Position numbers and translations under genes: made by a program
Part shown: positions 9,393 through 17,982 of the stretch, piece by piece
How the letters are laid out: every line of letters begins with the position of its first letter
Numbering within the stretch: the first letter of the stretch is position 1
DNA from: Promethearchaeota archaeon
Lineage (GTDB): Archaea; Asgardarchaeota; Lokiarchaeia; Sigyniarchaeales; SOKP01
Assembly: GCA_019894975.1 (NCBI GenBank)
Contig: JAGXNO010000003.1
Coordinates: 1 to 64,000 of the forward strand
Direction of reading: 5' to 3'
DNA: 64,000 nucleotides
The notes under the pieces: model-generated
Seen by the model: the letters and a program-made list of their open reading frames with translations, nothing else
What the model was told of the DNA's origin: nothing
The model's database searches: none

Positions 9393-10028
9393 ATGGATTT
9401 TGAAGAATTAACCGAACTTATTGTAGAATTGGAAGTGGATGATATAGCTGACGCTGTAAAAGTCGCGCTTGATGAGGATAAAAAGGATCCAATTGAAATT
9501 TTAACAGCTTTAACTAAAGGCATGGATGAGGTGAGTCGTCGTTACGAGAAATTTGAATACTTTCTAGGAGAATTAGTATTAGCTGGTGATACTATGAAAG
9601 CTGGACTTGAAGTCTTAAAACCAGCTTTAGCCGTTTCGGATGCTGCTAAAGAGAAAATTAAAGCAGTAATTGCTACGGTAAAAGGGGACCAGCATGATTT
9701 AGGGAAAAACATATTAGGGACAATGCTTTTAAGTGCCAACTTTGAAGTGTACGATTTAGGAAGGGACGTAGATGCTGATATTATTGTCGAAAAAGTTAGA
9801 GAAACGGGAGCTTCAGTTGTAGGATTGAGTTCTTTACTCTCTATGACTGTAGATCAAATTGGAGTTGTTCATGAAGCTTTAAAAGAAGCGGGATTACGAG
9901 ATGGTGTAAAATTAATAGTGGGGGGAGCACCCTTAAATTTGGAACTTGCTAAGAAATTTGGAGCAGATGGATATGCCGATGATGCGATTTATGGAGTTGA
10001 TCTCATCAAAAAATTAACTAAGACTTAA
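9393..10028 (+). CDS. Cobalamin-binding corrinoid protein (MtaC/MttC/MtbC type)
   Basis: This 211-residue protein holds a corrinoid that shuttles a methyl group between methyltransferases. It has the N-terminal helical cap (residues 1-85, EELTELIVELEVDD...EILTALTKGMDEVSRRYEK) and a Rossmann-like B12 domain. The base-off motif D-x-H-x-x-G is DQHDLG, with H101 as the lower axial ligand. It is followed by SSLLSM and the GG turn in LIVGGAP. Length is normal. No partner of the MttB/MtaB type lies in the window, so the cognate first methyltransferase is either one of the UroD-type neighbours or encoded elsewhere. Confidence 0.93.
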   Translation: MDFEELTELIVELEVDDIADAVKVALDEDKKDPIEILTALTKGMDEVSRRYEKFEYFLGELVLAGDTMKAGLEVLKPALAVSDAAKEKIKAVIATVKGDQHDLGKNILGTMLLSANFEVYDLGRDVDADIIVEKVRETGASVVGLSSLLSMTVDQIGVVHEALKEAGLRDGVKLIVGGAPLNLELAKKFGADGYADDAIYGVDLIKKLTKT

Positions 10029-10170
10029 AAAACTCTTTTTATTCTTGAATTCTATTTCATAGGGAATTTCTTGAACCTTAGATAAAATAATATACTTAGG
10101 TAAAATGGATTATCCTAAATATAATCGTTTAATCAGAAAAGAGAAGAAATTTCACTTTTTTTATAAATAC

Positions 10171-11595
10171 TTAAAAATTTAATCCTTTGAAGAAATTTAC
10201 GGTTGTAAACAAATTTTTACCACCGGTCCTAAGATAATTCATAGCGTCTTCAATACCTTCTATTGTCAGGTCATACATCGGTATAACACTAGAAATAATC
10301 TTACGAGTCCATGGGCTCCATTCTGGTCTTATCAACTCTGGATTAAGCCAAATGATTCCATTATTAAAATGATGTGCAATTTCTCGAATGTAATAAATCC
10401 CGGGCATTTCATTCCTGTGATAATAATATATCGAGCCATATTTCTCTGTTAATTCCCAACTAGCCATGGCAGCATCTCCGACCACAACAACCTTATACGA
10501 AGAATCATATTTTCTAAGAAAATCGTCAAATTCTAATGCTTCATCAGGATTTCTTCGAGCATTGTTATATAAAGTTTCATAAATACAGTTGTGAAAGTAG
10601 TAATGTTTAAAATCTTTCCAATGTGACATGTTATTGGCTGCTGAGAAAAGTAGATTTACAAGATGGGCATAAGGTGTCATACTCCCCCCCACATCCATGA
10701 GGAGTAAAATTTTTACATCATTTTTTCGTCGTTTATCAAATACAATTTCAATCTCCCCACCATTTTTAGCGGTTTTATTTATAGTGTCATCAATATTTAA
10801 TTCATCTTGTTTCCCAATTTCTTCGAGTTTCTTAAGCCTTTTTAGAGCTACTTTAATTTGTCTTGTATCAAGAACGATATCTTTCCTGTAATCTTTAAAC
10901 ATTCTTTTTTCAGCAATCTGTACTGCAGTTCGCATGCCAGCTCCACCTCCAATTCTCATCCCCATAGGATTTTGTCCGGAATTGCCAAAAGGAGAAGTTC
11001 CTTGCGTTCCAATCCAATGGTCTCCGAAATTATGTTCTTCATCCTGTTCTTGCATTAGTTGCTCAAGGTGCTTTTGTAACTCTTCGAGATTTGTGAACTG
11101 ACTTGTCATTTCTTGGAAAGCAGCACTATCTGACAATGCATTGAGATTTTTTTGAAGCCATTTCATAATTTCATCTTTGATATCATCCGGAGCGTCTGCA
11201 AGTAACATTCCATCAAGTTGATCGGCGTACTTTTCAAGCAATTCTTCGAGTAGTTCTTTGATATCTACCCCTGTAAGGTATTGTTGGTATTCCTTTATGA
11301 GAAGCTCTAAGCCTTCAAGAAGTTCGGGGAGAGTTATGGGTTTACTAAGCCACTCCCAGATTTCTTGCTTTAAATCTTCAGGGAATTGAACCATTGCATT
11401 TTTGAAGAAGTTCGCAAAGGAGATATCGAATATGTCAAAATGATGCTCATTTTTACAGAGGATTGAACGTGACGTATAATAAAACTCGACCATGTTATGG
11501 ATAAGCCCCTTATTGAGCGCTTCCAGTAGGGTCATATGTTCTGTTATACTTATTGGAAGTCTTTCTTTTAGGTAATAGAAAAATTCAACAAACAT
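10171..11595 (-). CDS. vWA-domain (CoxE-like) protein, copy 1
   Basis: The 474-residue product has an N-terminal helical region, a linker rich in E/Q/L (possible coiled coil, residues 80-190), a Gly-rich stretch (GNSGQNPMGMRIGGGAG), and a C-terminal von Willebrand A domain. The metal site reads DVGGSM near residue 303, a variant of the usual DxSxS, with a later GDAAM. Proteins of this kind work with MoxR AAA+ ATPases as metal-insertion or remodelling chaperones. Here there is no adjacent ATPase, but a shorter paralogue at 45610 sits beside moxR. The linker (about residues 90-170) is the main insertion relative to that paralogue. Function is inferred from the family. Confidence 0.8.
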   Translation of the reverse strand: MFVEFFYYLKERLPISITEHMTLLEALNKGLIHNMVEFYYTSRSILCKNEHHFDIFDISFANFFKNAMVQFPEDLKQEIWEWLSKPITLPELLEGLELLIKEYQQYLTGVDIKELLEELLEKYADQLDGMLLADAPDDIKDEIMKWLQKNLNALSDSAAFQEMTSQFTNLEELQKHLEQLMQEQDEEHNFGDHWIGTQGTSPFGNSGQNPMGMRIGGGAGMRTAVQIAEKRMFKDYRKDIVLDTRQIKVALKRLKKLEEIGKQDELNIDDTINKTAKNGGEIEIVFDKRRKNDVKILLLMDVGGSMTPYAHLVNLLFSAANNMSHWKDFKHYYFHNCIYETLYNNARRNPDEALEFDDFLRKYDSSYKVVVVGDAAMASWELTEKYGSIYYYHRNEMPGIYYIREIAHHFNNGIIWLNPELIRPEWSPWTRKIISSVIPMYDLTIEGIEDAMNYLRTGGKNLFTTVNFFKGLNF

Positions 11596-11714
11596 TTGAA
11601 AGGTTTTTCGTAGTAATTTATCTTGGTATTATATAATATTGGGACTAATATAGATTTTTGCTAATAATTTAAAAAGAAATCTAGATATTAAACTAACTAG
11701 GTTTGAAGTGTAAA

Positions 11715-11788
11715 GAGGATAGAAATCTTATAGTCAATCCTGCCAAACACCACTGGATTTTTTAAGGTGAGATTTCGCCCCTATCCTC
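11715..11788. ncRNA. Candidate structured RNA or regulatory hairpin
   Basis: This 74-base stretch contains three nested complementary pairs: GAGGATAG with CTATCCTC (8 bp, perfect), AAATCTTA with TGAGATTT (8 pairs with one G-U), and AATCC with GGATT closing a 14-base loop. A 5-base asymmetric bulge (CGCCC) separates the outer helices. It is more GC-rich than its surroundings. It lies in a 339-base spacer between a minus-strand vWA gene and a plus-strand KH-like gene, so it could be in either leader. I do not recognise a known family, and no tRNA T-arm is present. Confidence 0.35.
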
Positions 11789-11934
11789 CCTTGATATTTC
11801 TTGGTCTTTAGATATTAAATAGTTTGCTACTAAAAACTCTAAATAGAGTCTTAGACTAGTTTTAGATTGAAAACCCAAATTTGATTAACTCAACTTTAAT
11901 CGGTGTTTAAATCCTTTCAGAAAGATAAAGTAAT

Positions 11935-12444
11935 ATGTTCTACACAATTTCTGCTGATTTAATATTTTATCAATTTGTAAGATTCACTAAAAAGTATTCG
12001 AATTCTGAACTTAAACTATATAACTATTTTTATAGTAAAACGGAAGGTATATCTCCCGAACTTGTCGTTGCAATCAACCAGTTTATCCTTTTTTTCGTGA
12101 AAAATGAAAATTATTTTGATTCTAAACCATTCTTAGATTCAATGAGACGAGAAGTTAAGGGTAAAAAGATCTTAATTATTAGAGCAGAAAAAATATTAAT
12201 TAATTTATTATTCAGCTTATTCCCTGATTTATATATACATAATGTCGCTTTAGAAGTAAATGATTCTTCAGGACGACAGGAAATTTCTTTGTATTTCTTA
12301 TCTTATAAAGAAAGGGGTATTGCAATCGGAAGAGGGGCTGAATATATCAAATGCGTCAATAATTTGTTTGCAAAACATATAAAATTTGAAAACAATCACA
12401 AACCGATTGAAATTAAATGTAAAAACTTAATCCCACAAGTTTGA
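11935..12444 (+). CDS. Uncharacterised protein with KH-like segment
   Basis: I do not recognise this 169-residue protein with certainty. Its C-terminal third, EISLYFLSYKERGIAIGRGAEYIKCVNNLFAKHI, has the strand-GxxG-helix shape of a type II KH RNA-binding domain (GRGA in place of the GxxG loop), like those in NusA and related archaeal proteins. The N-terminal two thirds are hydrophobic and helical, with no signal peptide or clear membrane helix. The ATG has a moderate ribosome site (GAAAGATAAAG). It stands alone between minus-strand genes. RNA binding is inference. Confidence 0.55.
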   Translation: MFYTISADLIFYQFVRFTKKYSNSELKLYNYFYSKTEGISPELVVAINQFILFFVKNENYFDSKPFLDSMRREVKGKKILIIRAEKILINLLFSLFPDLYIHNVALEVNDSSGRQEISLYFLSYKERGIAIGRGAEYIKCVNNLFAKHIKFENNHKPIEIKCKNLIPQV

Positions 12445-12495
12445 TGATGAATTCAAAGAATTAAAATTTATTAAAAAAACCTAGGAATCCCTTCC

Positions 12496-12864
12496 TTAAA
12501 ACCATTGAGTTGCATCTGCCTCCAACACCAAATCATTCAGAGTTGCGGCTCCGACAATTTTTACTCCAGGAATCAAATCGACTTTATCCCATCCTAGCAT
12601 TCTTTTTGACGCTTCACATACCAGAATTTCAATTCCCATATCCATTGTTTTATCTATCATTTCTTTTACACTTGGAAATCCCCCTAACTTGATTCCTTCA
12701 GCCGCACCAGGCTTTAATATCCTTAATCCTGTACCTAAATAATATACTATCGGTTTGATATCCATTGCTTTCGCAGTTTGAGCTAATACTAGTGGTGAAT
12801 ATTGGCGTTCTGGATCATGACTAGTTTGGACATATAGAATTACTTTTTCTTTTTCGTTTATAAT
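12496..12864 (-). CDS. DsrE-family sulfur-relay protein with non-canonical start
   Basis: The DsrE/DsrF fold is clear: EKVILYVQTSHDPERQYSPLVLAQ, then PIVYYLGTGLRILKPG, GFPSVKEMIDKTMDMGIEILVCEAS, and GAATLNDLVLEAD. A Cys (in LVCEAS) sits at the usual reactive position. The first ATG in frame, at 12765, would delete the first beta strand and helix. The frame is open upstream to an in-frame TAA but contains no ATG, GTG or TTG there. A strong AAGAGGTGG ribosome site precedes ATT (12864) and ATA (12861), giving 122 residues, the normal family length. I therefore call the start at ATT/ATA. Confidence 0.78.
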   Translation of the reverse strand: MINEKEKVILYVQTSHDPERQYSPLVLAQTAKAMDIKPIVYYLGTGLRILKPGAAEGIKLGGFPSVKEMIDKTMDMGIEILVCEASKRMLGWDKVDLIPGVKIVGAATLNDLVLEADATQWF

Positions 12865-13079
12865 AAACCACCTCTTATTTTAGTGAAAATGTAGATTTAT
12901 TTCTGACTTACTTTTTTAGTAAATTTGTGTTATAGGCAAAGCATTTCAAAAGTTAATAAACATCACTTTTATGTTTCAAAAAGTAAAGTTAATATCCATT
13001 TATGTAAAATTTGTAGATTTCTTAATTAATTTATGGATTATTAAATTTGATAAATCTTCTCATTTGATCCTCTGAATTA

Positions 13080-13499
13080 TCATACATTTTCTCTTAAAAG
13101 ATAATATACTTTGCTTGAATTACACTTAGGGCAAGTTGTCTTTCGACTTTTTGTTGCAGACACATCTTCCCATTCATTGTTACATTCTAAGCATCCGTAA
13201 CCTATAAAGGGTTTTTTAAAATCGAAATTCCCTCCATAAACCCTTAGAGTTTTTCCTTCTATTAAAGCCTGAATAGTTTTTTTATGAGCATTTTCTAGGA
13301 CACGGGAGAATGTAGGCTGACTAATGCCCATACTCTCAGCGGAGACTTGCTGGTTTAAATTCATATAATGTTTAAGTCTCATAGCTTCGAATTCTGATAA
13401 TGTTAATATTATATAATTTTCTTTATTTTGAGGTATATCTGAGAAATAGATATTGTTAGGTGGTTCTTTAACCCATTTTCGACGAGTTTTTCTCCCCAT
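13080..13499 (-). CDS. DUF134-family HTH/zinc-ribbon protein
   Basis: This 139-residue protein matches the DUF134 family: a basic start (MGRKTRRKWVKEPP), a sigma-70 region 4-like helix-turn-helix (LTLSEFEAMRLKHYMNLNQQVSAESMGISQPTFSRVLENAHKK), and a C-terminal Cys4 zinc ribbon (CLECNNEW...CPKCNSSKVYYL). I start at the ATG at 13499, because an AGGTGG ribosome site lies 8 bases before it; an in-frame GTG at 13511 overlaps that site. DUF134 proteins are found beside NifX/NifB-like proteins and Mrp ATPases in many anaerobes, as here, and are probably transcription factors for that redox/metal cluster. Confidence 0.88.
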   Translation of the reverse strand: MGRKTRRKWVKEPPNNIYFSDIPQNKENYIILTLSEFEAMRLKHYMNLNQQVSAESMGISQPTFSRVLENAHKKTIQALIEGKTLRVYGGNFDFKKPFIGYGCLECNNEWEDVSATKSRKTTCPKCNSSKVYYLLRENV

Positions 13500-13634
13500 T
13501 TTTGAATCCACCTAAAACTAATAAGATAGAAAATAAATGTTGTTATTGATATTAATATATTTGAATATATATTCATTTTTAATATCATTGTATTGAATTA
13601 TAACAATAAAAATAAAAAAATAATTATAAAAAAA

Positions 13635-14135
13635 TTATTTTCGAATTTGCACTTTAGGCTTAATTGGACTTGCTCCCCCCATATTGGTTATAATTGGACA
13701 ATGAGAGAGAACTTTATCCATTAATTCATGGATCTTATCATCTGATGCATCTGCTTTTATCCTAATTACTGGTTCTAATTTATCATATCCTGCAAGTAGG
13801 TTATCGTCAATCCCAAAGATCGCACCTAGATTAATGTGACCTCGAGAATTTACCATCATACTCTCGATTTTAATATTCATGATTTTCGCCCAAAATCTAG
13901 TAACCGCAATTATACAAGCACCTATTGAAGCTAGAATCACTAGTAATGGAGAAGGTCCTTCATTAGTCCCATCCAAGCCCGAGGGCGCATCAATTAGCAG
14001 TTTAAAGGACTTTGCCCCCATTGTGCATTCTACTTGCATTCCCTCTGGTAGCATTTCACAAGCAACATTAAAGTTTTTTTCACCTTTATTTAGATCTTCT
14101 TTAATACTGCTATAGGTTTCATTAAAACTCGGAAT
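13635..14135 (-). CDS. OsmC-family protein, likely non-canonical start
   Basis: OsmC-like proteins are thiol peroxidases or related redox proteins that dimerise and use Cys residues. The core reads LLIDAPSGLDGTNEGPSPLLVILASIGACIIAVTRFWAKI, with the peroxidatic Cys in the IGACI segment and a second candidate Cys in LSHCPIITNM. The nearest ATG (14054) would cut inside the first beta hairpin. Upstream the frame is open to an in-frame TGA and holds no ATG, GTG or TTG; an AGAGTG site lies 7 bases before ATT at 14135, giving 166 residues. The start is therefore uncertain, but the gene is not. It lies in a run of sulfur/redox genes on the same strand. Confidence 0.85.
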   Translation of the reverse strand: MPSFNETYSSIKEDLNKGEKNFNVACEMLPEGMQVECTMGAKSFKLLIDAPSGLDGTNEGPSPLLVILASIGACIIAVTRFWAKIMNIKIESMMVNSRGHINLGAIFGIDDNLLAGYDKLEPVIRIKADASDDKIHELMDKVLSHCPIITNMGGASPIKPKVQIRK

Positions 14136-14167
14136 TTTAATTCACTCTAATTTGGTTTTTTTTATTT

Positions 14168-14563
14168 CTATGAATTTCTACATTGGTGATTATGATTACT
14201 ATTATGGTGTTCTTCACAACTAGGGCCACCTAAGGGAGTTAATTTTCCATCCAAGAGCAATTTCAGGTTTTCATTAATTGAGTCATTTATTCCATGATAA
14301 ATATTTATCCCCGCTTGTAACATAGCTGCAAAGGGACGACCCCCAATACCACTCACAATCATATCTGTAACATTTTTTTCCTTCATGTCAAGAACAGTCT
14401 GCATGCATCCTGAATGGTTACTGTTATCTAATTCGAAAACCTTCTTAGGTTTATTACTATCAGAAATCTCAACTCCTAAGAAAAATTTACAGTGACCAAA
14501 ATGTTGAGAAAGATTATCAGAAAGTTTTGTACCATTTGAAGGAATTCCTATAATTTTTGTCAT
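14168..14563 (-). CDS. Dinitrogenase iron-molybdenum cofactor-like (NifX/NifB C-terminal type) protein
   Basis: The 131-residue product has the FeMo-cofactor-binding fold: TKIIGIPSNGTKLSDNLSQHFGHCKFFLGVEI at the N-terminus and DMIVSGIGGRPFAAMLQAGINIYHG in the core. The QHFGHC motif is the usual cluster-contact segment. It ends in a His/Cys-rich tail (CEEHHNSNHNHQC) likely to bind metal. There are no nitrogenase genes in the window; in non-diazotrophic anaerobes these proteins accompany Mrp and DUF134 and are thought to store or carry metal-sulfur clusters. Confidence 0.88.
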   Translation of the reverse strand: MTKIIGIPSNGTKLSDNLSQHFGHCKFFLGVEISDSNKPKKVFELDNSNHSGCMQTVLDMKEKNVTDMIVSGIGGRPFAAMLQAGINIYHGINDSINENLKLLLDGKLTPLGGPSCEEHHNSNHNHQCRNS

Positions 14564-14746
14564 TTCTATCAGAATTTGTGATATATTTGTATTTTTAATA
14601 ATTATTCATTTTTTCCTTATAATAAGTACTAAGGATTGCTAATATAAAAGGCTTTTGAATGATTATTCATAAAAACTTCAAAAACAAATAAATTTACTAA
14701 ATTATTAAGACTAATGAAATAATTGAATTTTATGCATGAATAAGCA

Positions 14747-15127
14747 TTAATCTTTTATAAGATGGGAATTGGAGTTGGTTAGTCTAGTTAATTTGTCTTG
14801 AATATACATTTCAACACATTGTTTTACAAGTAAACCTTCCCCAACAATTTGAAATATTACCATTCCCTGAGATTCTAAGGATTTAAATGCTTTAGATCCA
14901 ATGAATTGCACAAGTGTTATTGAAGCATTATTATCCTTAACAATGCTTGCTACATATGTGCCCAAGTTTCCCGCTACTCCAGTTGTACGAATTGGAACTG
15001 CTTTAACTGAAGTTATTTTCTTTTCTTTCAATGATACGATGGTTATACTCTCACTTTTCCCAAAGCGTTTAATAATTGGCTCATTCAATCCGCCATTTCC
15101 TTTGGAAGGTACAGCTATGATAGACAT
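14747..15127 (-). CDS. NifX/NifB-like protein, second copy
   Basis: This 126-residue protein shares the same fold as its neighbour (MSIIAVPSKGNGGLNEPIIKRFGKSESITIV; VAGNLGTYVASIVKDNNASITLVQFIGSKAFKSLESQGMVIFQIV) but has lost the QHFGHC cluster-contact Cys and the glycine pair of SGIGGRPF is replaced by FIGSKAF. It also lacks the His/Cys tail. It may therefore be a structural or regulatory partner and not a cluster carrier. The gap to the next gene is 183 bases, so it may be transcribed on its own. Confidence 0.75.
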   Translation of the reverse strand: MSIIAVPSKGNGGLNEPIIKRFGKSESITIVSLKEKKITSVKAVPIRTTGVAGNLGTYVASIVKDNNASITLVQFIGSKAFKSLESQGMVIFQIVGEGLLVKQCVEMYIQDKLTRLTNSNSHLIKD

Positions 15128-15194
15128 CTTCTTGATTCTAACCTTCGTTTAATTAAATGAAAAATCTGATGAATAGTTAATTCTTTTAAAATTT

Positions 15195-16118
15195 CTATTT
15201 AATTAAAACCTCTAGATTTCTCTTTATTACAGGAAAGTAATCTTTTGCATTAGAAGGATAAAACATTTTAAGCTTTTTACATAAAGAATCCAGCAAAAGT
15301 TCCTCTGGTTTTCCTTCTAATATCAATTTAGTTTCTTCTTCTGAAATATCTTCTAATCTTTTTATATTCTTAAACGCTTTTTGATTAGCAGGACACTGCG
15401 ATTGGCATTTCATGCATCCTATTAAAGCATTATGGGCATTATGGTCTATCCACTTTGGGATTTCACCAGGGATTTCATTATATAAAGGAATACATTTTTC
15501 CACATTAATTACAAAATCACCTTTAGTTGAAGAGGGTATAGCGCCAGTAGGACAGTTCTTAAAGCAAATTTCACACTTTTCACACATATCCATTATCGAT
15601 AATTCACTCCAATTATCTTTTTTAAAATCGAAATCAGTAAAATATGCATAGAGAGAGATGGAACTACCCCAATCATCGACATAACAAATATTATTTCTTC
15701 CATATTTCCCCAACCCACTTCTAACAGCTAAAAGTTTTAAATGTACATTAGCAAACTCAACATCATGTTCCGGTTCCTTGATGATATCATTTAAAATTAA
15801 ATTTTCTAAATCTTCATATTCCAAACCATCATCATAATAGTTTGGGGGGATTGGTATATCGTAGATTTTACCATCTAATTGAAAATTAACATACCCTAAT
15901 TTTGTAGATATCGCTAAGATTACTAACGATCTAGCTTGAGGTAATTTATTAGGAATTTTAAATATTTTATTTTTTAAATAACCTCTATAAGTTGCATGAT
16001 CACTGAGTTTTCCTGCGGAATCTAATTTATCGAAATCATTTTGTAGCTCTTCTAAATGATCTACTGACAGAGTGGAGTATTTGTATTCATAATCGGAAAC
16101 TTTTGTTGAAAATCTCAT
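15195..16118 (-). CDS. Double-cluster 4Fe-4S protein (QueG/reductase-like)
   Basis: The 307-residue product ends in two [4Fe-4S] motifs, CEKCEICFKNCPTGAIP and CMKCQSQCPANQKAF, preceded by an alpha/beta domain with VHLKLLAVRSGLGKYGRNNICYV, which resembles the DUF1730/cobalamin-reductase fold of QueG. Unlike true QueG it lacks a C-terminal HEAT-repeat part, and queuosine epoxide reductase is not expected in archaea. It is likely a redox enzyme or corrinoid activation protein of unknown substrate. A second, frameshifted member of the family lies at 51917-52683. Confidence 0.72.
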   Translation of the reverse strand: MRFSTKVSDYEYKYSTLSVDHLEELQNDFDKLDSAGKLSDHATYRGYLKNKIFKIPNKLPQARSLVILAISTKLGYVNFQLDGKIYDIPIPPNYYDDGLEYEDLENLILNDIIKEPEHDVEFANVHLKLLAVRSGLGKYGRNNICYVDDWGSSISLYAYFTDFDFKKDNWSELSIMDMCEKCEICFKNCPTGAIPSSTKGDFVINVEKCIPLYNEIPGEIPKWIDHNAHNALIGCMKCQSQCPANQKAFKNIKRLEDISEEETKLILEGKPEELLLDSLCKKLKMFYPSNAKDYFPVIKRNLEVLIK

Positions 16119-16269
16119 TTATTTCACATTTTATGGTTAAGTTGGAGTTCTTTGTACCTATTTTTGAAATTATTTAAAACTTTTTTTTAGTTTTAGAGTA
16201 TATTCAAATATCTTGAAGTGACAAAAAATCTCTTTATGACAAAAAGAAGTTATTAATTTCTAGCAGCTA

Positions 16270-16382
16270 TTAAAAGAGTGCTAAAAGTACATCTTTAAGG
16301 AAGTCTACCGTAGTAGATTAATTTTTTCCACCACTTCTCAAGTAATCCATCGCTTGCTCAATACCTTTAATTATTAAATTTT
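16270..16382 (-). pseudogene. Decayed 3' end of a third vWA gene
   Basis: Read on the minus strand, this stretch gives IKGIEQAMDYLRSGGKN, a stop, then STTVDFLKDVLLALF and a stop. This matches the C-terminus of the vWA protein at 45610 (IKGIEQAMSFLRSGGKNQYTTVDLLKDVPLALF) almost residue for residue, with the Gln codon CAA turned into TAA. Nothing of the rest of the gene remains nearby. It is a relic of a lost paralogue. Confidence 0.85.
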
Positions 16383-17123
16383 AATTATGGAATTATCTGT
16401 ATAATTTATAAAATTAAAGAAATTAGTCTTAAAGCATTGAATTTAATTAGGTGGAGAATAATGATCTTGCGATATACAAAAAGCATATCGGTAACTAATA
16501 AATCTCACTTTTATGTTCAGAAGAAAAGGTGAATTTTCTTAAAGATTTTATAAGAGAATTTTAATGGAATTAAGAAAATATTGAAATAATAGAGGAAATT
16601 TAATCATATCTAATTTGAAAGGAATAAAAGGGAGGAAGGAATGTAATTATTTTTGGGATGGCTTTTTCGCAAGTTTATTGCCTGGGATTGTATTTATTAC
16701 TATCATTTTGCAATTTTTTATCTCATAAATGACTGAATTTTTTTTAACTAATTACACTTGATCACCAATAAATAAAAAAAAAGTTGAAAAATAAAATTTA
16801 TCTATTTAGACTTATGAATAATCTACTGAAACATAAGTATTTTATACATTTATCTTTTAGAATTCAAAATTAGTTAATAAAAATGGTATAATAATTGATA
16901 ATTTATAGAGAAAAAAAATAACTAGAGTATTTTGTTATCTTGTTTTTCATAATTTGAACTATAATTATGATAAAAATGTATCATATTATGGATTCTGATT
17001 AAGTGAGGATAATTATATTCATTGGTTCTTGCTATTTTAGAATATCCGTGATCTTTTTCGTGTATGATTATTCCCATAATGATCACAATTCTTTCGCCAA
17101 ACTATGGAGAGAATATAGGATTT
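16383..17123. other. Long gene-free stretch
   Basis: This AT-rich 740-base stretch has no open frame with coding character on either strand, no tRNA-like cloverleaf and no obvious repeat. It probably contains decayed sequence, since it abuts a pseudogene. Confidence 0.5.
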
Positions 17124-17142
17124 CGAAACATTTATATATATA
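17124..17142 (+). promoter_or_regulatory. Strong BRE/TATA promoter element
   Basis: CGAAACATTTATATATATA is a textbook archaeal BRE-TATA pair. It lies about 200 bases before the next start codon, so the transcript would carry a long leader. That leader contains a perfect hairpin AGATCAA-GAA-TTGATCT at 17273-17289. Confidence 0.55.
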
Positions 17143-17272
17143 AGTTTGCATTCATTTATTGGAAAGGTCAATTTTTCCGGTTTTCATAGGTCACTATTAT
17201 TCTAAGTCTCAATTAAAAATTAAAAGTTGAAAGGGGAACTGACGAAATTCATATATGGAATTATTAAAAGGT

Positions 17273-17289
17273 AGATCAAGAATTGATCT
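17273..17289 (+). promoter_or_regulatory. Short perfect inverted repeat in the leader
   Basis: AGATCAA and TTGATCT are perfect reverse complements separated by GAA, about 50 bases before the start at 17341. It could be an operator or a small RNA hairpin. Confidence 0.35.
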
Positions 17290-17340
17290 TTTCGATAATA
17301 AATATTAAATTATAAAAAAAAACAAAAAAAAGAGTTGATC

Positions 17341-17946
17341 ATGAAAACTATATTGTTTGATGCTTTAGGGGATAAGAATTTTTCCGTATATTCAATTAGA
17401 GATTTGGATGCTGAAGTTAAGGATGAGGATATTGAAGAATTGATTGGAAAAATTAAGCATATACCTGTACATTTTGCTACAATAGATTTAGGATATATAA
17501 AATTAAGAGAATTTAATCAAACTCATTTAGCAAAAGTATTAAAAAACTTCGAAATACCTATTTTTACAATAGAATTACCACACTATGTAAAAGGACATTA
17601 TGCAAGTCAAATTAGTGAGATTCAGAATAAGTACAATGAATTAAATACTACATATAATTCATTAAAAGATAAAAATTCTCCAGGTGCTCATGAGTTAAGT
17701 TATTTGATTGATTATTACTCAAAAGAACTAATGGAATTAAATGATTATCTAAATCAACAGATACGAACTAAATCAATTGTTGAGAAAATTTTAAGCGTAA
17801 TAAAAGATCGAGATAGTAAAAATTTAACTTTTGTACATTTTGGTAAGGAGAACACTTTTGTTGAAATAATGAAACAATTGAAAGAACGAAACGTAAAATC
17901 TAATATAATCTTCATTCAAAAGTCAAAATTTTTGCATTCTATATAA
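17341..17946 (+). CDS. Uncharacterised protein, family shared with 36563 and the MtdB fusion
   Basis: This 201-residue protein is not one I recognise. It resembles the product at 36563: HFATIDLGYIKLREFNQTHLAKVLKNFEIPIFTIELP here against NFATIDLENENLRSFNKSSLAKTLEQYNIPYYIVNIP there, and NLTFVHFGKENTFVEIMKQLKE against EITFVHFAQDKIFNETMKLLKD. A long central helix (residues 90-150) looks like a coiled coil. There is no signal peptide, membrane segment or cofactor motif. The pattern of a strand with a conserved acidic residue, a long helix and a late VHF motif faintly recalls TraB-type domains. I prefer the ATG at 17341 over an in-frame TTG two codons earlier. It lies 36 bases before dihydrolipoamide dehydrogenase and is probably co-transcribed with it. 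Confidence 0.7.
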   Translation: MKTILFDALGDKNFSVYSIRDLDAEVKDEDIEELIGKIKHIPVHFATIDLGYIKLREFNQTHLAKVLKNFEIPIFTIELPHYVKGHYASQISEIQNKYNELNTTYNSLKDKNSPGAHELSYLIDYYSKELMELNDYLNQQIRTKSIVEKILSVIKDRDSKNLTFVHFGKENTFVEIMKQLKERNVKSNIIFIQKSKFLHSI

Positions 17947-17982
17947 TTACTAACAATTTTTTGATTAGTTATAGGGTTAATT

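Noticed and set aside
16118-17340. A tRNA or other stable RNA in the long spacer
   Set aside because: No T-arm sequence or cloverleaf pairing was found on either strand.
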